Shown piece after piece: positions 54,424-63,411 of a stretch of 64,000 bases of DNA (positions are counted from its first letter, which is position 1; each line of letters begins with the position of its first letter). Below the pieces are notes generated by a model. It saw only the letters and a list, made by a program, of their open reading frames with translations. It searched no databases and was not told the DNA's origin. The DNA is from CAZUGO01 sp964619935 (GTDB taxonomy: Bacteria > Planctomycetota > Phycisphaerae > UBA1845 > CAIVHJ01). The position numbers and the translations under genes were made by a program. The stretch lies in the NCBI GenBank assembly GCA_964619935.1, contig CAZUGO010000040.1:62001-126000 (forward strand). Direction: 5' to 3'.

Positions 54424-55611
54424 ATGAATGAGCAAAGCAACCCGCCCGCCAACCTGCAGGCTGCCGCCGATGACAAGAAAGCGGCCAGCACGGCCAGGCC
54501 GAAAGGCCGTGCCACGGCTCCGCCCGATCGCTTCTCCGACGCGATCGACCCCCTGCTGCCGATGGGCCACGGGGAGGACGCCCTCTACGTGGGGATCGAC
54601 CTCGGCACTTCGCGAACCTCGGTGTCGTCCAGCAACGGCCAGCGACACACCGTGCAGTCCTGGGTCGGCTATCCCAAGGACATCATCGCCCGGAAGCGCT
54701 TGCGCAAGGACGTGGTTGTCGGGCAGGAAGCCCTGGACAACCGGCTGGCATTGCACATGGTCCGCCCGCTCAAGAATGGCGTCATTGACACCTCGGGCCC
54801 CCGCTGCGAGGCGGCGGTCCAGGAATTGATTCGCCACGTCATCGAATTGTGCGAGCCGGAGGAGGGCCAGCCGGTTTACGCGGTCATTGGCGTACCGGCG
54901 CGGGCCTCGGTTGAAAACCAGAAGGCCATCCTGCAGGCGGCCCGCCCCTTCGTCGCTTCCTGCATGGTCGCCAGTGAGCCCTTCTCAGTGGCCTACGGTC
55001 TGGACATTCTGACCGAGGCCTTGATCGTCGACATCGGCGCCGGCACCACCGACTTGTGCCGGATGCACGGCACCATGCCGGAGGAGAGCGATCAAATCAC
55101 CATTGTCAACGCCGGTGACGCCGTCGATCAGCAACTGGAACGCGAAATTCTCAAGCGGTATCCCAAGGTGCAGGTCACCCGCAACATGGCTCGGCTGTTC
55201 AAGGAGAAGTACGGGTTCGTCAGCAACCCCAACCAGAAGTGCGTGGTCACGCTCACCGAACTGGGCCGGCCGAGCGAGTTCGACATCACCGATGCGCTCA
55301 AGGCGGCCTGCACCAGCATCGTTCCCGACATCGTCGAAGCGGTGTATCAGTTGATTGGGACTTTCGATCCCGAATTCCAGGCGAAACTGCGCGGGAACGT
55401 GGTGCTGGCGGGTGGTGGCAGCCGGCTGAATGGTCTGACCGTCCTGGTGGAACAGGGCCTGGAGCGGCTGGGCGGGGGCCGGGTCACCGCGGTGGAGGAA
55501 CCGATGTACGCCGGATCGAACGGCGCGGTGCGCATGGCGGCCGAAATGCCGTCTGCCTACTGGAAGGCGCTCAGCCAGGACCCCGCGTCCATCGCGGCCG
55601 CGGCCACCTGA
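54424..55611 (+). CDS. MamK-family bacterial actin
   Basis: 395 residues. An Ala/Lys-rich N-terminal extension of about 53 residues, then the actin/HSP70 ATPase fold: phosphate 1 YVGIDLGTSRTSVSS (55-70), SWVGYPKDIIARK, VIGVPARASVENQ, SEPFSVAYGLDIL, phosphate 2 LIVDIGAGTTDLCRMHGT (about 199-216), adenosine loop VVLAGGGSRLNGL (about 325). YPKDII, VIGVPARAS, and the end MAAEMPSAYW match MamK much better than MreB, ParM or FtsA. MamK filaments position magnetosomes. No magnetosome gene is in the window. Confidence 0.88.
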   Translation: MNEQSNPPANLQAAADDKKAASTARPKGRATAPPDRFSDAIDPLLPMGHGEDALYVGIDLGTSRTSVSSSNGQRHTVQSWVGYPKDIIARKRLRKDVVVGQEALDNRLALHMVRPLKNGVIDTSGPRCEAAVQELIRHVIELCEPEEGQPVYAVIGVPARASVENQKAILQAARPFVASCMVASEPFSVAYGLDILTEALIVDIGAGTTDLCRMHGTMPEESDQITIVNAGDAVDQQLEREILKRYPKVQVTRNMARLFKEKYGFVSNPNQKCVVTLTELGRPSEFDITDALKAACTSIVPDIVEAVYQLIGTFDPEFQAKLRGNVVLAGGGSRLNGLTVLVEQGLERLGGGRVTAVEEPMYAGSNGAVRMAAEMPSAYWKALSQDPASIAAAAT

Positions 55612-55634
55612 TCGAACCGCACCGGGTTGGCCGA

Positions 55635-57659
55635 CTAGTCCGCCGCGGTCACGATCAGGTCGTGGCCGATGAGTTGGGCCGTCCGTCCCAGCCTGAGCAG
55701 TTCATTGTTGAACGCGGCGGTCATGACGTCCTGCTGGGCAATGTAGCCACCCTCGGCGTGGATGTGCAATCCGCCGGCGCCGGGCGGCCAACCGGCTGCC
55801 GACAGCGCCTGGCCGAAGTTCGGATCCGAACTGACGCCGATGCTGATGGTGTGGATCTTGATGCCGAGCCCGGCGGCAATCTCGGCCTGTTCCATTGCCG
55901 CGTGGGTGGCCTCCTCCACGCAGGTCGGACTGCCCGGCTGCCCGCAGGGTCGCGTCGGCAAGCCATCGGTCAACAGAATGATGATTGGATCACCCCCGGT
56001 CACCGGTGGCAGCGCCGTGAGGTTGGCGTCCTCCCACTCGCCCTGAACGAAGGCCTCCTGGCTCGCCAGCAGGGCGATGGCATCGGCCAGCACCCCGGCC
56101 GTGTTGGTTGCCCCGTGGCGCGGCAGATCGGCGGTCAGGGCGTTGTTGATGTGCGCCAGGTTGCCGGTACTTTGCAGCCCCATCAGGATCGAACTCGCCG
56201 TGCCGTAACGCAGCAAGGCGATCCGATCATTGCTGTTGAACGCCCCGAGCGCGCCCATGAACGCGGCGATCGAAGCCCGCGTGCTGTGCCACGGCTGAAT
56301 GGGACTGGGCGTGATGGCGAAGCCCTGGGTCAAGTCGGGATAGTTGTCGTCCTGAAAACCCAGCGGCCCGACCATGAAGTGGGTCAGCGTCTTGGCCCCG
56401 TAGCAGTAGCTGAAGTCGGCATAGTCGGTCTCCGGTTCCCCGTCAATCGAGAAATCGTAGCTGCGCACCGAATCGATGTAGACCTCCCAGTTGCCGAGAT
56501 TGGGCGGTTGCCCGACACCGGGGAGGTCGACCAACTCCGCTTCATCGATGACGTCATCCCCCGCGCCGCCAGTGCCGCCGAGGTCGGGCCAGCCTTCCAC
56601 GGCCCACCGCGGGCGATCGCCGGGATCGCCGTCCGGTTTTCCGCTGTTCCAACCGATCAGCCCCAAGGCCACCTTGGCATGGCGGCGCCAGGACGCTTCA
56701 TCGCCGTTGCCGGCGGTTTGAACCGCGGCGATCTCGGCAGTGCTGTACTGCTGGGCTTCCAACACGGCGGTTAGGCGCGGCGCCTGGCCGGCGGCGGCCC
56801 CGTCCGCGGATGCGGCGTCCCAGGAAGCGCCGATCGGCAGGAACAACAGGCCATCGTCATCCGATCGCGGCCGATAAGCCAGGTCGATGTCCGCGTCGGC
56901 CACACCGTATCCGGCGCCTTCCATGAACGCGCCGTACACCGGACCCCAATCCGGATGGTTGTCATGGACCGACGCGACGTAGCCGCTGTAGGGCGCTGGG
57001 CTCTTGGGGTACGATTGCCAGATGGCGTCCAGGTTGGTCTGGGCGCTGCTGAAGCCTTCGGCGCGCAGATCCATGATGTCGCGGAGCTGCCACAGGCGGC
57101 TGTCGTAGCTCATGGAGTTGGATCCGTCCACACACAGCGCAATGTTCCACGGCTTCAGCACGACGTGCGCCGTGCGCTCCAAGGCATAGGCGTCCGAGCC
57201 GAGCAGATGGCCGAACACCGAGCGCAGCCGCGTGTCGTCGCTCCCTTCATCCGCCAGCCGGGCGCCGATGCGCACCGCGTTGTAGGTGCTCGCCGCGCTG
57301 CCGACGGGGGCAAACTCCATGTAACGGCCTCGGGGGCCGTCCGGCGCGGCGCTGCCAAGCATGACCTGGTACGGCATCAGCGACATCCCGGCCACGGTGT
57401 TCTCCGCCATGAACTGCCGGGCGTACGCATCGGCCAGAACCTGCAACTCCTCGAGGCTGGTTTCCGCCGACACGTTGCCGAGCATCCGCATGGTGGACAA
57501 GGCGCAGTTGTCCGCCGAAGTGGTCAGCTCCCGCTTGGCGGCGGCAATCACCGCCGTGTCGATCGCCAGGGCGGCGAAGCCCAGCAGCAACACCAGGAAC
57601 GCCGCCACCATGACGGTGATCACGCCGCGCGCTCGCAATGCACTGGATCGTCGTGACAT
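55635..57659 (-). CDS. TadG-like protein with von Willebrand factor A domain
   Basis: 674 residues. N-terminal TadE/TadG-type segment (RARGVITVMVAAFLVLLLGFAALAIDTAVIAAAKRELTTSADNCAL). A vWA domain follows with the MIDAS start CVDGSNSMS (D-x-S-x-S), a long insertion, and LLTDGLPT and HTISIGVSSD later. Planctomycetes carry many such proteins; they may be surface or Flp-pilus-associated. GGAGGA before the ATG at 57659. Convergent with the MamK-like gene (23-base gap). No tadA/B/C genes are near. Confidence 0.87.
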   Translation of the reverse strand: MSRRSSALRARGVITVMVAAFLVLLLGFAALAIDTAVIAAAKRELTTSADNCALSTMRMLGNVSAETSLEELQVLADAYARQFMAENTVAGMSLMPYQVMLGSAAPDGPRGRYMEFAPVGSAASTYNAVRIGARLADEGSDDTRLRSVFGHLLGSDAYALERTAHVVLKPWNIALCVDGSNSMSYDSRLWQLRDIMDLRAEGFSSAQTNLDAIWQSYPKSPAPYSGYVASVHDNHPDWGPVYGAFMEGAGYGVADADIDLAYRPRSDDDGLLFLPIGASWDAASADGAAAGQAPRLTAVLEAQQYSTAEIAAVQTAGNGDEASWRRHAKVALGLIGWNSGKPDGDPGDRPRWAVEGWPDLGGTGGAGDDVIDEAELVDLPGVGQPPNLGNWEVYIDSVRSYDFSIDGEPETDYADFSYCYGAKTLTHFMVGPLGFQDDNYPDLTQGFAITPSPIQPWHSTRASIAAFMGALGAFNSNDRIALLRYGTASSILMGLQSTGNLAHINNALTADLPRHGATNTAGVLADAIALLASQEAFVQGEWEDANLTALPPVTGGDPIIILLTDGLPTRPCGQPGSPTCVEEATHAAMEQAEIAAGLGIKIHTISIGVSSDPNFGQALSAAGWPPGAGGLHIHAEGGYIAQQDVMTAAFNNELLRLGRTAQLIGHDLIVTAAD

Positions 57660-58132
57660 CCGCGCTTCCTCCGAACAGAGTCTTCTGAGCCCACCCGCCT
57701 CGGCCAACCGGACATGGCACCTGTCCTTCTATGGTAGGCTTGCGGATCGCGCGAAAGTCACCGGCACGCATCACGCCCGGCGAGTCGCAGGGCGCCGCAG
57801 GTCCGCTAACCCAGGCGAGGTGCGCCGGGCAGCCCATTTGCGGCGCGGCTAACTGTTTGTCCATGAGCTGCTTGGAAGCCGCCGCGACCCGCACCCTGGC
57901 GACGTGCGGCCGAACCACGGCGCGCCCTGGATTTGCTTGCCGCGCCGTTTATCGGAGGGTCACTGGACCGCTGGCGCCGTCGCGGAACGCTGCGGCACAC
58001 GACGCAGCGCCGCAGGCCGCCGCGATGGTCGCACCGCACTGCGCAGCGGCGGACGCGGCAACGCCCCGGGCGACGCCGCGGTACGGCGGCAAAAATCGGC
58101 GCCCCAGGATGACATCCGTCGATGAAGGATCT
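57660..58132. other. divergent intergenic region, TadG/MscS
   Basis: About 470 bases, very GC-rich in its second half (CGC-rich runs at 57960-58090). No gene or clear promoter seen. Confidence 0.45.
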
Positions 58133-61100
58133 ATGATGTTTTCCCACGGCGGTGTTCAACCGCTCCCGCCGAAGTCAGTCGGGTCCAACCGTCGATCAGG
58201 ATTGAGGTCTCCGGTGCTGCGTCAGATTGTCAAACCGTGCTGCCTGGTCGGATTCGCGGCGTTGTGCGGCATCGCGTCGCGGCCTGCCCTGGCCCAGCAG
58301 ATTGCCGCGGTGGAGTTGCTGGCGCCGCCTGCTGAGGAAGCCGCCCTCGCCGACCACATCCAGGCAATTGCCCAGGAGACCACCGACCTACAAGTCATTG
58401 CCGACGGCCAGCCGGAGTCGCCCATTCGACCGGCGGCCCGAAAACTGCTGGAGGCGCTCAACGCCTATTCACTCGTGCTCAAGGATTGCCAGGGCCTCAA
58501 CCAGAAATTGCGGTCCTTGGACAGCGATGCGGGTACCCAGGCCGCCGACGCTCTGGCTCAACTCGCTGCCCGCATTCAGCTGGTGAAGGATGACAAGATC
58601 CCGCGCGGCCCGCTGCCCGAGGATCGCCTGAAAGTGCTGCTCGCCGAAACCGAGCAACAACTGGAGGCCGCGAACAACGACCTTACCCTGGTGCTCGACG
58701 CCAAGACAAAACGCGACAAGCGGCTGTCTGAGTATCCGCCGCTCAAGGAGAGCCTGCCCAAGGATCTGCAAAGCCTGCGGGCCAAGGTGCAGGAAGCGGA
58801 AACCGAACATCAGGCGGCACTGCAGGGCACCGACGAGCACGCCCGCACCGTCGCTGCCTACGGGCTCCGCAAGGCGCAGGTCGCGGCGGCGACCGTCCAG
58901 TGGCGCCTGCGCCGCCTGGAACTGCAGAACCGGCTGGATCTGTCGCAGGCCGAGTCCCGCGAGGCCCAGTTACCGCTGCTGCGAGATCTGATCACCGCGC
59001 TGCAGCAACGGCAGGCCCACTTGCAGAGAATCCGTTCGCGCACCGAGATTCAGGAGGCTCGGGAGCACTGTGAGCTGTTCTCGGCCTCCAGCGATGAAGC
59101 CCCCAACTATGAACGTGACCACGCCTGCCTGCGGCTGGAAATCCTTGAGGCTCTGGAAGCAGTCACCGCGCTCAAGCGATCCCTGGGCTACCAGGGCCGT
59201 TTTCTTCCGGAGGACAAGAGCGATGTGGAGGAGGACATCCACACCGCGGCCAGCATCTGGGACCAGTTCGTGAATTCGTTGGATCGCCGGCCGAGCCATC
59301 AGATCCGCGATCGCTACGCCCAGATCGAAGTCGACTTTCGATTGTGGGAGAACCGGCGGGCCGGGCTGCGAGCCCTTTACGATCAGACCTTCGACGACCT
59401 GTACCAGATGGGTGCGCTGTTCGACGAGGCCGCCGACCGAATTCGCCGCAAGTACCGCGCCGTGGCGGCCCTCAGGCCGCCGCTGGAGGTCGACCCCGCG
59501 ACGCTGGCGCTGGCCGAGAATCTGCGGCAGGTCAAGGCCCGTTTCGGTGAAGTGAACGGCGAGACCATCACCCAGTTGAACGAGCTGTCGGCCCGGCTGA
59601 GCGAGGCCTTACAACTGGTCGACGCCCACCTCAGCAAGCTGGCGGCCATCGAAACCCGGCTGTACGGGGTTTACTTGAGCATCGCCGACACGCCGCTGTG
59701 GAAGTTCAGTTTCAAGAAAGCCGCCGAAGAATGGAATTCGCGGGCCCAGCGGGACCGTCGAACCGAGAGTCTGGCGCACCTGCGGGCCCAGTATGCCGGT
59801 GTGCTCACCACGCCGTGGCTGGCCATGGGCGGCGCCCTGCTGGGTTTGCTGATCGGCACCCACGTCCTGCGCGGCCGGCTGCTGGACCGGGCCCAGGACA
59901 TCGAGGCCCGCATCAGCGAGCAGATGCAGGACAGCGAGACCCCTCAGGCCGATCTCAGCGATCGCGTGCACGTCAACATGCTGCGCTTTCTCGCCCGGAC
60001 CGCCTTCGTGGTGTTGCCGTCTGCGGCCGCCTGGCTGGCCATCCGCCTGCGGGTTGGCGATCAGATCGCAGAAACCCTGCTGGTCGCCATCATGGCGACC
60101 GCCGTGCTCGATGCCATGATCCGATCGAGCTTCCGCTCGACCAAGCCGCGCTTCCGCCTGGTCAGTTGCAGCAACGTGGTGGCTCGTTACTATCGCCGGC
60201 GCTTGCGGATGCTGTTGGCCACGTCGGTGATTCTGGTGCCCCCGGTGCTGATCCTGTACCGGATTGGAGCGGCCCCCTACCTGCGCATGTACCTGTGGTC
60301 GATCTACGTGGTTTTGATGCTCGGCCAACTGCTGTGGTTCCTGCTGCACAAGAACATCGTCCTGCGGGTGACCGGCCGTCGCGAGGATCGCCAGCCCATC
60401 CTGCTGCAACTGATCAGCCAGGCCTATCCCGCCCTGCTGCTGGTGGTCATGGCCCTGCTGATCGCCCAGATCCTCGGCTATCGCAGCCTGGTGTCCTTCG
60501 TTTTGTTGGGCACGGTCTTGACCCTGGCCATCGTGACCTTTTCGCGGTTGTTCTGGAAATACCTGCTGGCCCGGCTGGCTCGATTCACCCAGAATCGCGC
60601 CGAAGCGGCCGCCGCACCCGGCGTCGAGGTCGAGGACCTCACCAACATCGTCGTGCCTCTGGACCTGTTGGTCGCCCTCGTCCGCTGGGCCCTGCTGGCT
60701 TTGGCGGCCGCCCTGATCCTGCGCAGCTGGGGGGTCGGCTGGCGACAACTGTCCACCTGGGTGGACGTGGTTATCGTCAGCGGCACCGATGATCGTCCGG
60801 AGGTCACCGTCGGCCGCGTCCTGCTGGCGGCGCTGGTCCTTTTGGGCAGCTTGGGGCTCTCGCGCGGTTTGCGCATGATCGTCCGGTTCAAGATCGGCAA
60901 CGACGAGCCCGCCCTTGGCGAAGGCGGACGCCTCGCGGTGGCGAAACTGGCCCACTACTTCACCCTGTGCCTGGGATTGTACTTCGCCCTGGCCGTGCTG
61001 CAGATTCCCCTGGGCGCCATCACAGTGCTCCTGGGAACGCTCGGCCTGGGAATCGGATTGGGCCTGCAACCGGTGTTCATGAACTTCATCAGCGGCTTGA

Positions 61101-61660
61101 TCATTCTATTCGAACGACACATCAAGATCGGCGACCGCGTGGATGTCGACGGCATTCAGGGCGACGTCACCAACCTGAGCATCCGGGCCACCACCATCAA
61201 GACGTTCGACAACATCGATCTGATTATTCCGAACGCCCACTTTGTCAATTCCAAGGTGATCAACTGGACGCTGAACGGCGCCCAGATTCGCGGCCGGCTG
61301 GACGTCGGTGTGGGCTATGACAGCGACGTGCGGCTGGTGGAGCGGTTATTGTACGACGTCGCCCGCGAGAGCCCGCTGGTGCTCAGCGACCCCGAGCCCA
61401 GCGTGCGGTTCATGGAATTTGGTGAGAGCAGTCTGAACTTCGCCATGTTTGTGTGGTTCGCCGATTCCGTGGATCGCTGGGACTTCCTGACGCACTCCAA
61501 GTTTCGCATTGTCGATCTGCTGCGCGAACACCACATCGAGATGCCCTTCCCGCAGCGAACCCTCAGCACCATCGGCGACAAGCCGCTCAAAGTTCAGATC
61601 GAGACGCGAACGCAGGACCCCTCCGGGCCCCAGCCCGAGTCCCAAACCGCCGAGCGGTGA
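58133..61660 (+). CDS. long MscS-family mechanosensitive channel (MscK/KefA-like)
   Basis: 1175 residues. Signal peptide (CLVGFAALCGIASRPALAQ), then about 550 residues of periplasmic coiled coil (repeated L/E/Q heptads), about ten membrane helices, and the MscS channel domain at about 935-1070 (TVLLGTLGLGIGLGLQPVFMNFISGLIILFERHIKIGD ... GDVTNLSIRATTIKTFDNIDLIIPN). This is the MscK/YjeP layout: osmotic release valve gated by membrane tension. Start at ATG 58133 with AAGGAT. The C-terminal tail is short and acidic. Confidence 0.92.
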   Translation: MMFSHGGVQPLPPKSVGSNRRSGLRSPVLRQIVKPCCLVGFAALCGIASRPALAQQIAAVELLAPPAEEAALADHIQAIAQETTDLQVIADGQPESPIRPAARKLLEALNAYSLVLKDCQGLNQKLRSLDSDAGTQAADALAQLAARIQLVKDDKIPRGPLPEDRLKVLLAETEQQLEAANNDLTLVLDAKTKRDKRLSEYPPLKESLPKDLQSLRAKVQEAETEHQAALQGTDEHARTVAAYGLRKAQVAAATVQWRLRRLELQNRLDLSQAESREAQLPLLRDLITALQQRQAHLQRIRSRTEIQEAREHCELFSASSDEAPNYERDHACLRLEILEALEAVTALKRSLGYQGRFLPEDKSDVEEDIHTAASIWDQFVNSLDRRPSHQIRDRYAQIEVDFRLWENRRAGLRALYDQTFDDLYQMGALFDEAADRIRRKYRAVAALRPPLEVDPATLALAENLRQVKARFGEVNGETITQLNELSARLSEALQLVDAHLSKLAAIETRLYGVYLSIADTPLWKFSFKKAAEEWNSRAQRDRRTESLAHLRAQYAGVLTTPWLAMGGALLGLLIGTHVLRGRLLDRAQDIEARISEQMQDSETPQADLSDRVHVNMLRFLARTAFVVLPSAAAWLAIRLRVGDQIAETLLVAIMATAVLDAMIRSSFRSTKPRFRLVSCSNVVARYYRRRLRMLLATSVILVPPVLILYRIGAAPYLRMYLWSIYVVLMLGQLLWFLLHKNIVLRVTGRREDRQPILLQLISQAYPALLLVVMALLIAQILGYRSLVSFVLLGTVLTLAIVTFSRLFWKYLLARLARFTQNRAEAAAAPGVEVEDLTNIVVPLDLLVALVRWALLALAAALILRSWGVGWRQLSTWVDVVIVSGTDDRPEVTVGRVLLAALVLLGSLGLSRGLRMIVRFKIGNDEPALGEGGRLAVAKLAHYFTLCLGLYFALAVLQIPLGAITVLLGTLGLGIGLGLQPVFMNFISGLIILFERHIKIGDRVDVDGIQGDVTNLSIRATTIKTFDNIDLIIPNAHFVNSKVINWTLNGAQIRGRLDVGVGYDSDVRLVERLLYDVARESPLVLSDPEPSVRFMEFGESSLNFAMFVWFADSVDRWDFLTHSKFRIVDLLREHHIEMPFPQRTLSTIGDKPLKVQIETRTQDPSGPQPESQTAER

Positions 61661-61682
61661 GCGGCCCTCACCGCCGGTCCGA

Positions 61683-62777
61683 TCAGCGGCCGCCGGCGGC
61701 CGGCTGGGCTGGACCCTCGCCCAGGGCCACGACCGACAACCGCAGCGGACCGGTGGTGTTTGAAATCCACAGCACCGCGGCCGTCTGGAATCCAGCAGGC
61801 ACACGACCGAGCACCGCGGCAGGCAACACCGTGCTGATCGCCAGCCCGTTGGGCAGCGGCGTGCTGCCCGGCTGATCGCCCGGCCCGCCCAGGCGCAGCA
61901 GCAGGCGGTTGTGGTCGTCGAGCAGCGTGACGCATTGGTACCCGGCATCAGCCACAAACACGGTGCCGTCGGCGGCGACCGCCAAGTCCTTGGGTTGGGC
62001 GAGGTGGCCGCCGCGGTCCGCCCGCCCGCCGAGACTCTTCACGAACCGTCCGTCACGCCCGAACACCTGAACCCGGGCATTCATCATGTCCGCGACGTAG
62101 ACCCGCTCCGCAGGCCCGATCGCCACACCGCTGGGGTAGGACAACTGGCCCGGCCCGCTCCCAGCGCCGCCGAACGACCGCAACCACTGTCCGGTGGCGG
62201 TGTCGTAGACCTCGATGCGATGGTGAGCGACATCCGCCACGAACAGGTCCTTGCCGGCGACGGCCACCGCCACCGGACGCAAACCGGCCTGCTCGCGCCC
62301 CAGGCGCTGCACCAGGATCCCGTCGCGATCAAAAACCAGCACTTCATGGCGCACGGCATCGGCCACGTAGGCCCGAGCGTCCGCGTCCACGGCGACCGCC
62401 ACCGGCTTGCGCAGCACATCCGCGCCCAGCACCGCCCCGCGGGCTTCATCCAAATGCCAGACGTGAACGCAATTGGTGGCGCTGTCGGCGATGTACAGTG
62501 TCCGGTCGCGGACCGCCAGATCCAGCGGCGTTCCCACCCACGGGCCCGGGCGGCCGCCCCGCAGGGTATCGATCCAGGTCGCCGCAGGCCGCACCACAGC
62601 GCTGAGTTCGTTGAAGGACAACAGGTGCACGGCCCGCGGTGGATCGGGCGGGCCCGGATAATACACCCACTGCGGGCGGGCCGCCGGGGCGGCGCAGCCG
62701 ACTGCCGTCCCATGCAGCATCGCTGCGCCAATGAACCGGCCGACTATCCTGGCAATGGATGGACCGCTCACGATCAT
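61683..62777 (-). CDS. NHL-repeat lipoprotein
   Basis: 364 residues. ATG overlaps the stop of the cytochrome gene (ATGA). Lipoprotein-like N-terminus (IGAAMLHGTAVGC). Six-bladed NHL propeller: repeats such as PLDLAVRDRTLYIADSATNCVHVW, PVAVAVDADARAYVADAVRHEVLVFD, PSGVAIGPAERVYVADMMNARVQVFG, PKDLAVAADGTVFVADAGYQCVTLL. NHL proteins often accompany multihaem cytochromes in planctomycetes. May bind or organise the cytochromes; role unknown. Confidence 0.87.
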   Translation of the reverse strand: MIVSGPSIARIVGRFIGAAMLHGTAVGCAAPAARPQWVYYPGPPDPPRAVHLLSFNELSAVVRPAATWIDTLRGGRPGPWVGTPLDLAVRDRTLYIADSATNCVHVWHLDEARGAVLGADVLRKPVAVAVDADARAYVADAVRHEVLVFDRDGILVQRLGREQAGLRPVAVAVAGKDLFVADVAHHRIEVYDTATGQWLRSFGGAGSGPGQLSYPSGVAIGPAERVYVADMMNARVQVFGRDGRFVKSLGGRADRGGHLAQPKDLAVAADGTVFVADAGYQCVTLLDDHNRLLLRLGGPGDQPGSTPLPNGLAISTVLPAAVLGRVPAGFQTAAVLWISNTTGPLRLSVVALGEGPAQPAAGGR

Positions 62778-63397
62778 TTCTTGTGGCAAGTCAAGCACAA
62801 CGCGCTCCGCGCATCGGACTTGGTCAGCATGTCACGCACCCCGGACTCGTTGTGCGGGTCGTGGCAGGAGACGCACTCCACCTTGCCGTCGGGCAGCGGG
62901 ATCTGGCCCTCAGCAAGCACCGCACTGATGGGGCGAAAGCCGCGATCGAGCGTGGGATAAGGCACGCCAACCGGATGATTGCTGGCGCCGTGCAGCGCCG
63001 TGTTCAGGATGGGATGTTGCCGGTGATCGGCCCGTGGAGCCGACAAGCCGCCGAACATGTCCGAAGCCACGGTTCCGTCATGGCAGGGCATGCAGCGCAG
63101 CGATCCGGCCCCGGCCCCCGTCCAACGGTCGCGGTCGCGACGCGAGTGCCCAAAGGCGTTGCCGAACTGCTGGTCGTAGTTCGCGGACGGATTCCACAAG
63201 GGCGCCTCTTCCGGAATGTCGGAGCGCTGCGTGTAGTGGCAGGCGATGCACAGGTCGCCCGAGGTCCACGATTCGCCGCTGAAGTCGTGTTTGGATCCCT
63301 TGAGACCCACCACAGGGTTCGACGGTTCGGACACGGCCGTGAGGCGGGCGACCCCGGTACTAAGCACCATCAGGATCCCGATCACCAGAGGTTTCAT
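62774..63397 (-). CDS. tetrahaem cytochrome c-like protein
   Basis: 207 residues. Signal peptide (IGILMVLSTGVARLTA), then four CXXCH haem sites: LCIACHYT, RCMPCHDG, ECVSCHDPH and LCLTCHKK. Haem is attached covalently in the periplasm; many His residues between the sites could be second ligands. GAGGG precedes the ATG at 63397. It is coupled to the NHL lipoprotein by ATGA, and follows the next cytochrome gene by 14 bases. Confidence 0.88.
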   Translation of the reverse strand: MKPLVIGILMVLSTGVARLTAVSEPSNPVVGLKGSKHDFSGESWTSGDLCIACHYTQRSDIPEEAPLWNPSANYDQQFGNAFGHSRRDRDRWTGAGAGSLRCMPCHDGTVASDMFGGLSAPRADHRQHPILNTALHGASNHPVGVPYPTLDRGFRPISAVLAEGQIPLPDGKVECVSCHDPHNESGVRDMLTKSDARSALCLTCHKK

Positions 63398-63411
63398 GGC
63401 GGTTGCCCTCG

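Noticed and set aside
59609..61069. Minus-strand frame of 486 codons inside the MscS gene
   Set aside because: Gln/His/Asp-rich shadow of a GC-rich membrane-protein gene; no family resemblance.
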